From positions 124,001-188,000 of the forward strand of contig NZ_CP019703.3 in the NCBI RefSeq assembly GCF_002005205.3: a stretch of DNA of 64,000 bases. Direction: 5' to 3'. Source of the stretch: Rhizobium rhizogenes (GTDB lineage: Bacteria > Pseudomonadota > Alphaproteobacteria > Rhizobiales > Rhizobiaceae). This document shows positions 33,985 through 42,785 of the stretch, one piece after another (the stretch's first letter is position 1; each line of letters opens with the position of its first letter). Position numbers and translations under genes: made by a program. The notes beneath the pieces were generated by a model. It saw only the letters and a program-made list of their open reading frames with translations, had not been told where the DNA came from and did not search any database.

Positions 33985-36036
33985 TTACTGCCTCCGCGTC
34001 AGTGCGAGTGCGCCGGTTGCGAGGGCGCTCGCGTGAAATGCTGCTGGTACGAGGACGGTAGAATCGTCCTCCTCGATGACGCACGGCCCCTTGACCGTGC
34101 TGCCGACAGTCAGGTCCTTGCGCCGATAGGTGCTGGCGGAAGGATGGAGCTTTCCGGCAATGCGGATGTCGCGCTGCCCAACGGGCGCAATTTCAGCACG
34201 AGGCCCAAGTGGAGCGTGCTCGTCTGGAGGCATAGGCAGACTGCCCCGGACACGCACGCGCAGTTCAACGAACTCCACTGGCGCAGCCGTGTCGCAATGG
34301 CTGTAAAGCCGCAGATGCTCATCATGGAAACGATTGGCAATAGACGTAAGATCGGGAAATCTGCCATGACTGACAGGCACTGCGACCGCGACTTGGAATG
34401 ACTGTCCCCTATATCTCAGCTCGGCCCAGAACTCGTGTTCCACCGAAACCAGTCGGGATCCGTCGATCTGGTTCGATAACCAGACCAGGGTCTCATCCTT
34501 GAGCTTTTCGAATTCCGCCGCCACGAGTTCGTCGGTGACGGTCGAACCCTGGATCACCGCAATGACATCGTGTGTAAGTGAAGTCACGACCCCGCCCCGA
34601 GCGCAGAAGACCGAGGGAGCGGGCGGCACGATGATCGAATTGATGCCGACCTCATCGGCCAGAAGCGGACCATGTAGCGCACCATTGCCGCCGAATAGCA
34701 CGAGGGTGACGTTTTGCGGGTCGAGGCCATGGGCGGCAAGATAGGGCAGAATGCGGCTTACCATATTGGAGGTAGTCACCGACAAGCACGCGTCAGCCGC
34801 TTCGGCAGTCGAGACGCCGAGCTGCTGCGCCACGGAGGAGTAAGCAGAAGCGGCGCGATCGACATCGAGGCGCATCGCGCCCCCGAGGAAATTCTCGGCG
34901 TTCAGATAACCGCACAGGAGGTAGGCATCCGTAACCGTCGGCATGTCGCCGCCGCGGGCAAATGCAGCCGGTCCAGGAAAAGCGCCGGCACTCTCCGGAC
35001 CGACTCGCAATGCAGGACCATTCAACCGCACCAGAGAACCGCCGCCGGCGCCGATCGCTTCAATTTCGGTAACGGGCAGGGTGATCGGGAAATCGCCGAC
35101 CGCGCCTTGTGCCGTTACCGTTGGTTGGCCCTGGCGGACCAAAGAGACGTCCGTACTTGTGCCGCCCATGTCGAAGGTCAGCATATATTCATGCTTATTG
35201 GTGCTGGCGATGGTTTGGGCGGCGGTGATGCCGGAAGCAGGACCGGACAATAGGGTATGCACCGGAAAGTTCATGGCGTCGGCGAGGCCAAGCGCGCCGC
35301 CGTTTGACCGTGTCACGTAGAGGCGCGCCGAAGTCAGGCGCGAGTTCACATACTGCTCAATGTCGTGGAGATAGGACTTTACACGCGGCTTGACGTAGAC
35401 GTTCAGGGTTGCGTTGACCGCACGCTCGTATTCGCCCATGCGAGGCCAGATGTCGCTCGATATGCAGACATCGATTTCAGGTGCCGCCGCCGTGATGATG
35501 TCGCGGACCTTTCGCTCATGTGTAGGATCGCGGAAGCTGTGCAGGAGGACTACTGCTATGGAGGACACACCTTCGGCGCGAACCGCGGCTACGGCCTTCC
35601 TGACTGCGCCTTCGTCTACCACGGTCAACACCTCGGCATCCGCGCTCAATCGTTCGGGAACCTCGAAGACCAGGTTTCTGGGCACCAGCGGCAGGGCGCG
35701 CGATGAAAAGAGATCGATCGGGTTCTTCAGACGCAGTCGCTGCAGCTCAAGGATGTCCCTGAAGCCTTCCGTTACGAATAGCGCTACCGGTTCAGCCGAG
35801 CGTTCGATCACAGTGTTCGTGCTGACCGTCGTTCCGTGCATGACGATGACTTCGTCGCCATCCTCAACCTCAAGCGCCTCCAGTAGCGGCTCGAAACCGT
35901 TTTGGAAACCCTGTGCGAAATTCGGTGGAGTAGAGGGCACCTTCAGGCGCTTGATCCCTTTTCCGGAATCCGCTCGCCATCCTACGAAGTCGGTGAAGGT
36001 GCCACCAATATCCACGCCAATCCTAACCAGTGCCAT
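33985..36036 (-). CDS. HyuA-type hydantoinase A/oxoprolinase subunit
   Basis: This 683-residue protein is of the ASKHA ATPase fold: VRIGVDIGGTFTDFVGW phosphate loop at residues 4-20, VMHGTTVSTNTVIER, LLSGPASGITAAQ, MLTFDMGGTSTDVSLV and VTLVLFGGNGALHGPLLADE. It binds and phosphorylates the cyclic amide substrate with HyuB. The gene begins block A's minus-strand series; its promoter must lie in 36037-36244, because a terminator of the upstream hutC gene is at 36245-36268. Confidence 0.9.
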   Translation of the reverse strand: MALVRIGVDIGGTFTDFVGWRADSGKGIKRLKVPSTPPNFAQGFQNGFEPLLEALEVEDGDEVIVMHGTTVSTNTVIERSAEPVALFVTEGFRDILELQRLRLKNPIDLFSSRALPLVPRNLVFEVPERLSADAEVLTVVDEGAVRKAVAAVRAEGVSSIAVVLLHSFRDPTHERKVRDIITAAAPEIDVCISSDIWPRMGEYERAVNATLNVYVKPRVKSYLHDIEQYVNSRLTSARLYVTRSNGGALGLADAMNFPVHTLLSGPASGITAAQTIASTNKHEYMLTFDMGGTSTDVSLVRQGQPTVTAQGAVGDFPITLPVTEIEAIGAGGGSLVRLNGPALRVGPESAGAFPGPAAFARGGDMPTVTDAYLLCGYLNAENFLGGAMRLDVDRAASAYSSVAQQLGVSTAEAADACLSVTTSNMVSRILPYLAAHGLDPQNVTLVLFGGNGALHGPLLADEVGINSIIVPPAPSVFCARGGVVTSLTHDVIAVIQGSTVTDELVAAEFEKLKDETLVWLSNQIDGSRLVSVEHEFWAELRYRGQSFQVAVAVPVSHGRFPDLTSIANRFHDEHLRLYSHCDTAAPVEFVELRVRVRGSLPMPPDEHAPLGPRAEIAPVGQRDIRIAGKLHPSASTYRRKDLTVGSTVKGPCVIEEDDSTVLVPAAFHASALATGALALTRRQ

Positions 36037-36244
36037 CGAATATTTCCCATTTCCTCACTTGTCTGAAGGCAAAACGATACCTGCATGGCCCGTGGGGCCA
36101 CGTCGGCAAGTCATCTGCATTCAGCGTTTGATGAGCTATCTTGAGACAGAGCATCAGAGTTGCGTAGTGCAGTTTTATTAAATTGGGTGCATAGTTTTTT
36201 TGAAGTGGATGCCGCCTCGGATTCTTGGCGGCACTTCTTGTCAC

Positions 36245-36268
36245 AAAAAACAGCGCCACAGGGCGCTG
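36245..36268 (-). terminator. Rho-independent terminator of the hutC-type gene
   Basis: On the minus strand CAGCGCC-CTGT-GGCGCTG (7-bp stem) is followed by TTTTTT, 28 bp after the regulator's stop codon. It separates the regulator transcript from hyuA. Confidence 0.85.
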
Positions 36269-36296
36269 CTTGTTCCTTATCGTTCGAAGTCGCCGC

Positions 36297-37079
36297 TTAT
36301 GGACCGACGGGAAGCGTATTCGGTTTGAAGCGGACGACGAACCGGTGACGGTCGCCAGGGTAGATCAGGCGCACGAATGTGATTAAGTCGCCCTCCAGCC
36401 AAGTCCGGCGCGCAATCGAAATGCAGGCCGTGCGCTCGACCACCTGTAGCCTCCTCGCCAGGATCGTATCAGCCGACACGGCGCGGATTGAATGCTCGCC
36501 TTCAGTAAAAGGGATGTTCTGAAGCAGCCAGCTTCCAGGCGGTTCGTCTTTGAACTGTTGGCGTTCGGCCTGTGGAACGGCGTCAAGATTGATCTGCCGC
36601 GTTTCCATTGTGAACGGAAGATTGTCGGCATAGTGCATAACTTCGAGGGTTAGGAGCCGTGTGCCAACCGGGACTCCTACATGCCGCGCATCGAGCGCGT
36701 CGGTGGCCTTTCGGATGCTGCGATCGGTAATCTCGAACGTATAGGTCCTGTCGATTGCCAGCACTTCTGCGCGGATATCCTGAATATGCATCAGCGGCTC
36801 TTCAATACGCGGCGGCGCGACGAAGGAGCCGGAGCGGCGCTTTCTCGAAATCATGCCCGAGGCTGCAAGGCTCGACAGGGCCTTGTTCACCGTCATGCGG
36901 GAACAATTGTAAATATCAACCAACTCGCGCTCAGGCGGGATGCGGAAGCCGGAGCCCCACTCGCCAGTGGCTATCTTGTTTTCGATGTCACGCTGAATCT
37001 CCAGATAACGCGACGACGCCTGTTTGTCTGTCGCGACTTCATCCATTGCTGGTCGATTCATTGTTAAGGAAGCGAGCAT
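36297..37079 (-). CDS. hutC: GntR/HutC-family transcriptional repressor of histidine/opine catabolism
   Basis: This is 260 residues with an N-terminal GntR winged helix (residues ~24-90; ERELVDIYNCSRMTVNKALSSLAASGMISRKRRSGSFV) and a C-terminal UTRA effector domain ending VVRFKPNTLPVG. HutC represses hut genes and is released by urocanate. The gene lies next to hutH, and palindromic TGTATATACC-type sites, as bound by HutC, occur at several promoters here, including one at 37123-37136 upstream of itself. The start could instead be the ATG at 37061; no ribosome site decides it. Confidence 0.88.
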   Translation of the reverse strand: MLASLTMNRPAMDEVATDKQASSRYLEIQRDIENKIATGEWGSGFRIPPERELVDIYNCSRMTVNKALSSLAASGMISRKRRSGSFVAPPRIEEPLMHIQDIRAEVLAIDRTYTFEITDRSIRKATDALDARHVGVPVGTRLLTLEVMHYADNLPFTMETRQINLDAVPQAERQQFKDEPPGSWLLQNIPFTEGEHSIRAVSADTILARRLQVVERTACISIARRTWLEGDLITFVRLIYPGDRHRFVVRFKPNTLPVGP

Positions 37080-37122
37080 CAGTCACCAGTCGTACCTCTT
37101 TCACCTGTATTACAAACCTTTT

Positions 37123-37136
37123 ATTGGTCTATAACA
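37123..37136. promoter_or_regulatory. Candidate HutC operator upstream of hutC
   Basis: ATTGGTCTATAACA resembles the repeated element ATTGGTATATACAAAA found at other promoters here. It lies 44 bp upstream of the regulator's ATG, so autoregulation is likely. Confidence 0.45.
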
Positions 37137-37199
37137 TATGGTGCTTTGGCCGTATACCAACCGTGCTCATCGCAACAGCTCAATAAACTTTCTGAACGT

Positions 37200-37232
37200 C
37201 GGGAAGGGAACGCAGGGAGCCGCCCCTTCCCG
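37200..37232. terminator. Hairpin downstream of hutH
   Basis: CGGGAAGGG (37200-37208) pairs with CCCTTCCCG (37224-37232), 18 bp beyond the hutH stop on the minus strand. No T-run follows, so it is either a weak terminator or an mRNA-stabilising hairpin. Confidence 0.45.
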
Positions 37233-37249
37233 GCTTATTCAGTCGAATA

Positions 37250-38779
37250 TTAGAGCAACGGCAAAACATCCTTCGAAACGGGCGTTGCCAGGCGGCCGGT
37301 CGCAACGAGCTCCGTCGCGCGCTTGAGGTCTTCGGCCATGTATCGGTCGTCTTCGAGTTTCGGCACGGCGGTGCGAATAACCTTGCGAACTGCATCGAGC
37401 TCCGAACTGGAGGTGAGTGGCGTTCTCAAGTCAATACCCTGGGCTGCGCTCAGCGCCTCGATGCCCACAATCGAAAAGAGATTGTCGGTCATCTGCAGGA
37501 GACGCCGCGCGCCATGGCAGGCCATCGACACGTGGTCTTCCTGGTTAGCCGAGGTAGGGGTCGAGTCGACAGATGCCGGATGCGACATCTGCTTGTTCTC
37601 TGACATCAGCGCGGCCGAGGTTACCTCCGCGATCATGAAACCCGAGTTGAGGCCCGGCTTCGGCGTAAGAAACGCCGGCAGGCCATAGCTCAGGACCGGA
37701 TCGACAAGCAGCGCAATGCGGCGCTGAGCGATCGCGCCGATCTCGCAGACGGCGATTGCAATCTGGTCCGCCGCAAATGCTACTGGCTCGGCGTGGAAGT
37801 TGCCACCGGATACGATCGTGCCGTCGGACAGGACGAGCGGGTTGTCCGTCGCGGCATTGGCTTCGATCATCAACGTGGCGGCGGCTTGACGTAGCAGATC
37901 GAGGCAGGCGCCGGCGACCTGAGGCTGGCAGCGAAGGCAATACGGATCTTGTACCCGCTCATCCCCCTCTTCATGGCTAGCGCGGATTTCGGAACCCGCC
38001 AACAGCCTGCTCAGCGCGCTGGCCACGTCGATCTGGCCCTGGTGGCCGCGCAGGGTGTGGATTTCTGGATGGAACGGCGCAGTGGAACCCATTGCGGCGT
38101 CCGTCGATAGCGCGCCGGAAATGAGGGATGAAATGAGAGCTCGGTGGGCGCGAAAGAGGCCGGCCAATGCCAGCGCCGTCGAGGTTTGGGTGCCATTGAT
38201 CATGGCAAGACCTTCTTTGGCCTTCAAGACGATAGGGGTGAGGCCCGCCTTTGCCAATGCCTCTTTGGCTGGCATGACCTCACCGTCGAACTTCGCCTGA
38301 CCTTCGCCGATCAGCGCCGCAGTCATATGGGCGAGCGGAGCAAGGTCACCGGAGGCTCCGACCGAACCTTTCTCCGGAATAATAGGGAGAACATTCTTTT
38401 CGAGCATCGCGGAGAGAACGTTTATGACCTGTGGTCGCACACCTGATGCACCCCTGCCGAGCGAGATCAACTTCAGCGTCATGATGAGGCGAACGATACC
38501 GTCCGGGAGTGGCGCTCCAACCCCACAGCAATGTGACAGGATCAGATTGCGCTGGAGGGTTTCAACGTCGTCGGCGGGAATGCGCACACTCGCCAGTTTG
38601 CCGAAACCGGTATTGATGCCGTAGTGAGCGATATCTCCCCCAGCGATCTCGGCGACCTTGTCGGCGGATATCTGCACTCTCTTCAGCGCCGCGGCATCGA
38701 TCACGGGTGCGAGCGTGCCATCATAAACGGCAGCCAGGGTTTCCAATGAGACTTTTCCGGGAACGAGCGCGTGGGCCAT
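37250..38779 (-). CDS. hutH: Histidine ammonia-lyase
   Basis: This 509-residue enzyme removes ammonia from L-histidine to give urocanate, the first step of histidine use. The MIO-forming Ala-Ser-Gly is in [15 protein letters not shown] (about residue 142), and [20 protein letters not shown] and NPLVLSDG are family signatures. Length is normal. It is downstream of an operator-like site at 38842-38857 and followed by the hutC-type gene. In this setting it would consume histidine released from the opine. Confidence 0.95.
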   Translation of the reverse strand: MAHALVPGKVSLETLAAVYDGTLAPVIDAAALKRVQISADKVAEIAGGDIAHYGINTGFGKLASVRIPADDVETLQRNLILSHCCGVGAPLPDGIVRLIMTLKLISLGRGASGVRPQVINVLSAMLEKNVLPIIPEKGSVGASGDLAPLAHMTAALIGEGQAKFDGEVMPAKEALAKAGLTPIVLKAKEGLAMINGTQTSTALALAGLFRAHRALISSLISGALSTDAAMGSTAPFHPEIHTLRGHQGQIDVASALSRLLAGSEIRASHEEGDERVQDPYCLRCQPQVAGACLDLLRQAAATLMIEANAATDNPLVLSDGTIVSGGNFHAEPVAFAADQIAIAVCEIGAIAQRRIALLVDPVLSYGLPAFLTPKPGLNSGFMIAEVTSAALMSENKQMSHPASVDSTPTSANQEDHVSMACHGARRLLQMTDNLFSIVGIEALSAAQGIDLRTPLTSSSELDAVRKVIRTAVPKLEDDRYMAEDLKRATELVATGRLATPVSKDVLPLL

Positions 38780-38841
38780 GTTTAGAACCTTTTAGGGGGA
38801 CAGGAGATCCAGAGGCATACATAATAGCCATGCGTCCTCTA

Positions 38842-38857
38842 TTTTGTATATACCAAT
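38842..38857. promoter_or_regulatory. Candidate HutC operator upstream of hutH
   Basis: TTTTGTATATACCAAT lies about 63 bp upstream of the hutH ATG. With flanking bases it is repeated in inverted form at 47166-47181 between hutF and hutI, giving about 18 identical bases. Confidence 0.7.
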
Positions 38858-38961
38858 ACGAAAATGGACCAAATGTAAAGCGCCGCGCAGCAAAAATACG
38901 AACAGCGGCTCTAAAGAGGTGCCGCTCTAATGCCGTCGTGGTGGCAACGGATTGATTATGT

Positions 38962-39918
38962 TCACTGAACCGGATTGAAACGACCGTGAAACTCTTGCCC
39001 GTTGACGGCTCGCCCGTAGAACATTCCTAGATACCACGGGAAGTAATGGTAGGACCACGCGCATAGGCGATTGCCATACATAATGAAGGTGCGGAGCAGT
39101 GTTTTGAGTTCTTCCTTGTCGTCCGTCTGCTTCATCGCCATACGAAGTTTGTTCGAGAAATCCAGCAGCGTGTTAAGACCGGAATAGCCGAGATACTCCG
39201 AATACGCGGGATCGAATGCTTCAACGGCGGCCACAAAGTCGTCGTGCGAGAGCGTATCGATAAGTTTGAGGAGCGGGTAGGCGGTGTACATGATATAGTC
39301 GCGGAGCATGCCGTTGGCGAAGTCCCAGGCAGTGAAAAACTGACCGTAGGTCCCGGTATCGCCGATCTGTCCCGTTCGGATCTTACGCAGATCCTCCGGC
39401 TCTACCGTCTGGATGCGCTTGGCTTCGGCGTAGAACTCGGCTGCGACGCCCTTGAGGTTTCCGAAGCGGCCCTGTCCATTGAAGGCTTCCGCGGGATCGT
39501 GTGGCCTTACCTCTACGAAGATCCTCTCCTTCGCGAAGAACAGATTGTTCCAGATGGCTTTGCCGACGATGGGAAGCAGATGGTGGTATTCCGGACGTAC
39601 CTGTCCCAGCACCGGCTGCGCCAGGGGCTCAAGGCCCTTGCCATACTGAATGGAAAACTTATTGCCGGTCGCCTGGGAGTATCTCAGATCCCCAACGGCA
39701 CAATCGACGATCCGCCGACGCAGCCGCACCGGCGCGGTGCTGATCGTCGGCGTCCAAGCATATAAGGACTCGCCGGAAACGACGGGATGAGCCTGCATCA
39801 CCTTGAATGGCAGGTCCTGCCAAAATTCCTCGCACAATTCAGGGTTATCATCATCCGCCAATTCAGCCACGACCGTGATCTGAAGTTCCGGCCACGCGAT
39901 ATCGATCAATCTTCCCAT
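38962..39918 (-). CDS. Cucumopine-synthase homologue with exchanged domain order
   Basis: This is 318 residues from the ATG at 39918. The frame is open to 40050, but the operator palindrome at 39971-39980 lies inside that extension and GGAG precedes 39918. Residues ~1-140 form the cyclophilin-like domain (WPELQITVVAEL, SGESLYAWTPTISTAPV, RYSQATGNKFSIQYG). Residues ~145-318 form the helical domain (EPEDLRKIRTG, DFANGMLRDYIMYTAYPLL, NRLCAWSYHYFPWYLG). The synthases at 23233 and 40300 have these domains in the opposite order, so this is a circular permutation of the fold. Divergent pairing with the unpermuted gene suggests partner enzymes in opine breakdown, perhaps a reverse Pictet-Spengler cleavage. 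No activity is proven by sequence. Confidence 0.85.
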   Translation of the reverse strand: MGRLIDIAWPELQITVVAELADDDNPELCEEFWQDLPFKVMQAHPVVSGESLYAWTPTISTAPVRLRRRIVDCAVGDLRYSQATGNKFSIQYGKGLEPLAQPVLGQVRPEYHHLLPIVGKAIWNNLFFAKERIFVEVRPHDPAEAFNGQGRFGNLKGVAAEFYAEAKRIQTVEPEDLRKIRTGQIGDTGTYGQFFTAWDFANGMLRDYIMYTAYPLLKLIDTLSHDDFVAAVEAFDPAYSEYLGYSGLNTLLDFSNKLRMAMKQTDDKEELKTLLRTFIMYGNRLCAWSYHYFPWYLGMFYGRAVNGQEFHGRFNPVQ

Positions 39919-39970
39919 TTTCAGCGCGCTCCGAAGAAAAATTCGAGCCAGTGAGACCGCGCCCCGAATA

Positions 39971-39980
39971 GGTATATACC
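39971..39980. promoter_or_regulatory. Candidate HutC operator upstream of the permuted synthase homologue
   Basis: GGTATATACC is a perfect palindrome. It shares the GTATATAC core with the sites at 38842 and 47166. Confidence 0.6.
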
Positions 39981-40210
39981 ATAGAGGTTGCTCGGCTGGT
40001 CGCAACGACGAAATCGCCTTAATCGGCGCTGAGCGAAAGAAAATTCCCATACAAAAAGGCGTATTTGTCTATTTTTGTGCAATTTTGGAATGATGTTAGA
40101 GGAATATTTCAGTTTCCGGATCGAGGCGCGGTCGTTTTCTGGCCCGTCAAGCCGTTAGTTTTTGGGCTAAACGTATATTTTCCTAAGCGGTATGCCGGAC
40201 GAAAATATTA

Positions 40211-40226
40211 AATGGTCTATACAAAA
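40211..40226. promoter_or_regulatory. Candidate HutC operator upstream of the bacterial cus copy
   Basis: AATGGTCTATACAAAA differs from the site at 47166-47181 (ATTGGTATATACAAAA) at two positions. Confidence 0.6.
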
Positions 40227-40299
40227 CGGAGTTTATGGCTATGCTAATCCGAGTGGAGGTCACCTGCCACGCACAAGATCAACCATAGGATTCTGAGAA

Positions 40300-41247
40300 A
40301 TGTCGTTTAACAGCTTGAGTGACGTCGTTAAGGCGGTGAAGGAAAAGACGGCTGCTTATGAAAGCACCGAGCCGAAGGAGCTTCATGATATCCGGACCGG
40401 CACCTTCGCGGTCGGGACAAACAACCAATACTTCACGAACCTCGACTTCGTGAACGGCATGCTGCGCGACCAGTCGATGTACACGTGGTATCCGTTGCTG
40501 CTGACGTTCCAGGATGAGCGATTTACCCTCGAGCAGTGCTGCGCACTCGTGCACCGCTTTGACTACGCATACAGCAACTATCTGCGCTACAGCGGCTTGC
40601 AGGAAATGGGCGCTTTTGCCGAAGCGATCACCAAATATCTTCCGACGGCTGGTAGCCGCGACGAGGCGGTTGAGGCCGTCAAGGCGTTCCTGGGTTACCT
40701 CAACCGTTTGGCCGCCTGGTCATTCCATTACTTCCCTTGGAGCATCGGAAAACATCTCACTTACGAGACCCCGGAAGGTTCCATCGCGGCCCTGGCCGAT
40801 CCCTCTCGGCGTGTTCAGATCCGCGACGGTCAAAAGGTACGGCTTACCTGGGAGCCGCTGGGCATCAGCGTCATTGCCTATCTCGCGACGAAGGAAAACC
40901 CCGAACTCTGCAACGACCTTATTCAAGCTCTGCCCTTCACGGTTGTTCAGGACCATGCCGTTGTCAGCGGTGAATCCATGTACGCGTGGGCGCCTGTCGT
41001 GAGCACCGCAAAGGTTAACGTCAAGGAACGGCAGTGCGATGCTCCGGTCGGCCGTATCCGCTATTCCCAGGGCACCGGCAACAAGGTCATCGTCCAGTAT
41101 GGTGAAGTCACCGAAGATATTGCGACACCGGTTCTCGGTGAGATCCTGCCGGAGTATGCCGACGATATCTATAAGGTTGGTCGCGCTGTTCTGGAAAGCA
41201 ACTTTGGCGACAAGAAGCCGATCATGCTCACGATCGAACTCGCATAA
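40300..41247 (+). CDS. Bacterial cucumopine/mikimopine synthase homologue outside the T-DNA
   Basis: This 315-residue protein has the same domain order as the T-DNA synthase: helical domain first (~25-165), cyclophilin-like barrel second (~175-315). Residues ~24-299 are identical to the T-DNA enzyme. The differing ends are MSFNSLSDVVKAVKEKTAAYES and the C-terminal NFGDKKPIMLTIELA. Located amid hut genes and an importer, it is likely used in the bacterium on the same compound, either to cleave the opine or to interconvert it with histidine plus 2-oxoglutarate. It is preceded by an operator-like site. GC-rich codons suit a bacterial gene, so the identical part of the T-DNA gene probably came from here. 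Confidence 0.88.
   Translation: MSFNSLSDVVKAVKEKTAAYESTEPKELHDIRTGTFAVGTNNQYFTNLDFVNGMLRDQSMYTWYPLLLTFQDERFTLEQCCALVHRFDYAYSNYLRYSGLQEMGAFAEAITKYLPTAGSRDEAVEAVKAFLGYLNRLAAWSFHYFPWSIGKHLTYETPEGSIAALADPSRRVQIRDGQKVRLTWEPLGISVIAYLATKENPELCNDLIQALPFTVVQDHAVVSGESMYAWAPVVSTAKVNVKERQCDAPVGRIRYSQGTGNKVIVQYGEVTEDIATPVLGEILPEYADDIYKVGRAVLESNFGDKKPIMLTIELA
40368..41196 (+). repeat. 829-bp segment apparently identical to 23287-24115 (inverted copy)
   Basis: This is the counterpart of the T-DNA segment. The two lie about 16 kb apart in opposite orientation, one inside and one outside the right border. Confidence 0.9.
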
Positions 41248-41330
41248 CAAGCGTTCAGCCGGGGCGGTTTCTAACGCGAGCCGCCTCCCTTTGGCGACAA
41301 AAAATTGACTTGATTGGCTAAGCCTTTCTG

Positions 41331-41349
41331 TTAATATGTATAGACCAAA
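41331..41349. promoter_or_regulatory. Candidate HutC operator upstream of the second importer
   Basis: The stretch contains ATGTATAGACCAAA, the inverted form of the TTGGTCTATAC type seen at 37123 and 40211. It precedes the small gene at 41385 and the binding-protein gene at 41763. Confidence 0.5.
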
Positions 41350-41384
41350 CCGCAGGAAACATGCGGTAACAGGAGAACGGCGAA

Positions 41385-41564
41385 ATGGCATTCTGGTTTG
41401 AATTCGACAAAATCAGTGACCTTCCGAACAATGCGGGACACAGCGTCCTGGATGACGGAAGTTCGTTCTGTTTCAGCCATGTAACCGACTTGACGACGCG
41501 TTTCTTTAGGGGCGGATTGGCGTGGCTATCTGGCATGCAACTGCCAAACATATCGCCCCGATGA
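41385..41564 (+). CDS. Small protein of unknown function, 59 residues
   Basis: An ATG at 41385 has a near-ideal AGGAG 9 bases upstream and an operator-like site 40-50 bp upstream. The frame gives MAFWFEFDKISDLPNNAGHS... ending ...GMQLPNISPR. I recognise no family. It could be a leader peptide, a real small protein, or the remnant of a lost gene between the synthase homologue and the importer; the ribosome site argues that it is, or was, translated. Confidence 0.4.
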   Translation: MAFWFEFDKISDLPNNAGHSVLDDGSSFCFSHVTDLTTRFFRGGLAWLSGMQLPNISPR

Positions 41565-41762
41565 CGCTGAGCCTTAGCTCCTCCGAGGACAGATCCCAGC
41601 GGAAAAGAAGCGGCATTTGTATATGAGATGATGAGCCTCAAGCAACGGAGGCAAATCTCAAACCTGAAGTCAACTCAATGTTTGCGGTAGGGCACGGTGT
41701 CCGACGCAGAACGGTTTGTCTCGCGTTGCTGCGAGCCAAACCCCAACCAAGGGGAACTAACC

Positions 41763-42785
41763 ATGAAATGGCAATTTGGGAAAGCCATCGTCGGTGGCGC
41801 AATGTTGGTCGCAGCTTGCGCGCTGAGTTCAGGAGCTCAGGCGCAACAAAAGGAGCTGATCGTCAGCGGTTTTGGCGGTGCCTATGACGAAGCAATGGCT
41901 GCGAGCGTGAAATCCTTCGAACAGGAAAACGACGTCAAGGTCACCATTGTTGCCGGGTCCGGCGCGAACAACATAGCCCGTGTCCGCAACAAGGAAGTCG
42001 ACGTTATCGTTTCTGATCCGGTTTTCGCGCTTCGCATGGAAGCCGAGAAGGCGTTTGCGCCGCTCGATCCGAAGCTGGTTACCAACCTGAAGGACATTCA
42101 CCCGAATGCGATCTACTCCGACGCGGTCGTCGCAGCGAATTTCGGCGCATATGTGCTCGCTTACAATCCTGCGGAGGTGAAGCCGCCGCAATCGTGGCAT
42201 GATCTCGCGAAGCCGGAATACAAGGGCCGCATCGCGCTGCGCGGATTCCGGCCTGAAAATATCGATCTAATCACTCTCTTTGCGAAAGAGGCCGGCGGCG
42301 ACGAGCGTCATCCCGACGCCGGCTTCGCCGAAATGGCCAAGATCGCTCAGAACATCGACGTCTGGGTGGACTCGCACGCCAACCATCTCGAACTGTATCG
42401 CAACGACCAGATCTCCATGAGCATGTGGACCGATGGCCGCATCGGCTGGGCGCGTGACACTGAAGGCGTAAAAATCCAGGGCGTCATTCCGAAGGAAGGA
42501 TTTTTCCCGCTCGCCTCGACGCTTAGCGTCGTTGCCGGACGTCCGAACACCGAGTTGGCCGAGAAGCTGGTCAACCACTTACTGAGCCCCGCCTCGGGAC
42601 TCAATATGGCCACTCGCCTTGGTTATTTCCCGACGAACCGCGAAGCTAAGCTGCCGCAGGAAGTCCAGGCAAAGATCATGATCACGCCAGACAACGTCAA
42701 GGATCTGAAAAGCGCCGACTGGAAGTACATCGTTTCGGTCTATGATCAATGGCAGCAGCGCTGGGAACGGGAAATTCAACGATAA
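41763..42785 (+). CDS. Periplasmic substrate-binding protein (spermidine/putrescine/iron type) of second importer
   Basis: This is 340 residues from MKWQFGKAIVGGAML with AAGGGGA before the start; upstream codons to 41697 have no such site. A signal peptide ends at about AQAQQ (residue 28). The mature protein follows the family-1/PotD-like pattern (KELIVSGFGGAYDEAMAASVKSFEQEN, YNPAEVKPPQSWHDLAKPEYKGRIAL, VWVDSHANHLELYRNDQISMSMWTDGR). It delivers its ligand to the permeases encoded downstream. Surrounding genes suggest the opine or histidine as ligand. Confidence 0.9.
   Translation: MKWQFGKAIVGGAMLVAACALSSGAQAQQKELIVSGFGGAYDEAMAASVKSFEQENDVKVTIVAGSGANNIARVRNKEVDVIVSDPVFALRMEAEKAFAPLDPKLVTNLKDIHPNAIYSDAVVAANFGAYVLAYNPAEVKPPQSWHDLAKPEYKGRIALRGFRPENIDLITLFAKEAGGDERHPDAGFAEMAKIAQNIDVWVDSHANHLELYRNDQISMSMWTDGRIGWARDTEGVKIQGVIPKEGFFPLASTLSVVAGRPNTELAEKLVNHLLSPASGLNMATRLGYFPTNREAKLPQEVQAKIMITPDNVKDLKSADWKYIVSVYDQWQQRWEREIQR

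Larger units (their letters stand above)
39919..40299. promoter_or_regulatory. Divergent promoter region of the two synthase homologues
   Basis: A 381-bp region between start codons. It holds the palindrome GGTATATACC (39971-39980), about 50 bp before the minus-strand gene, and AATGGTCTATACAAAA (40211-40226), about 75 bp before the plus-strand gene. Both match the operator found at hutH and hutF/hutI. Confidence 0.7.
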
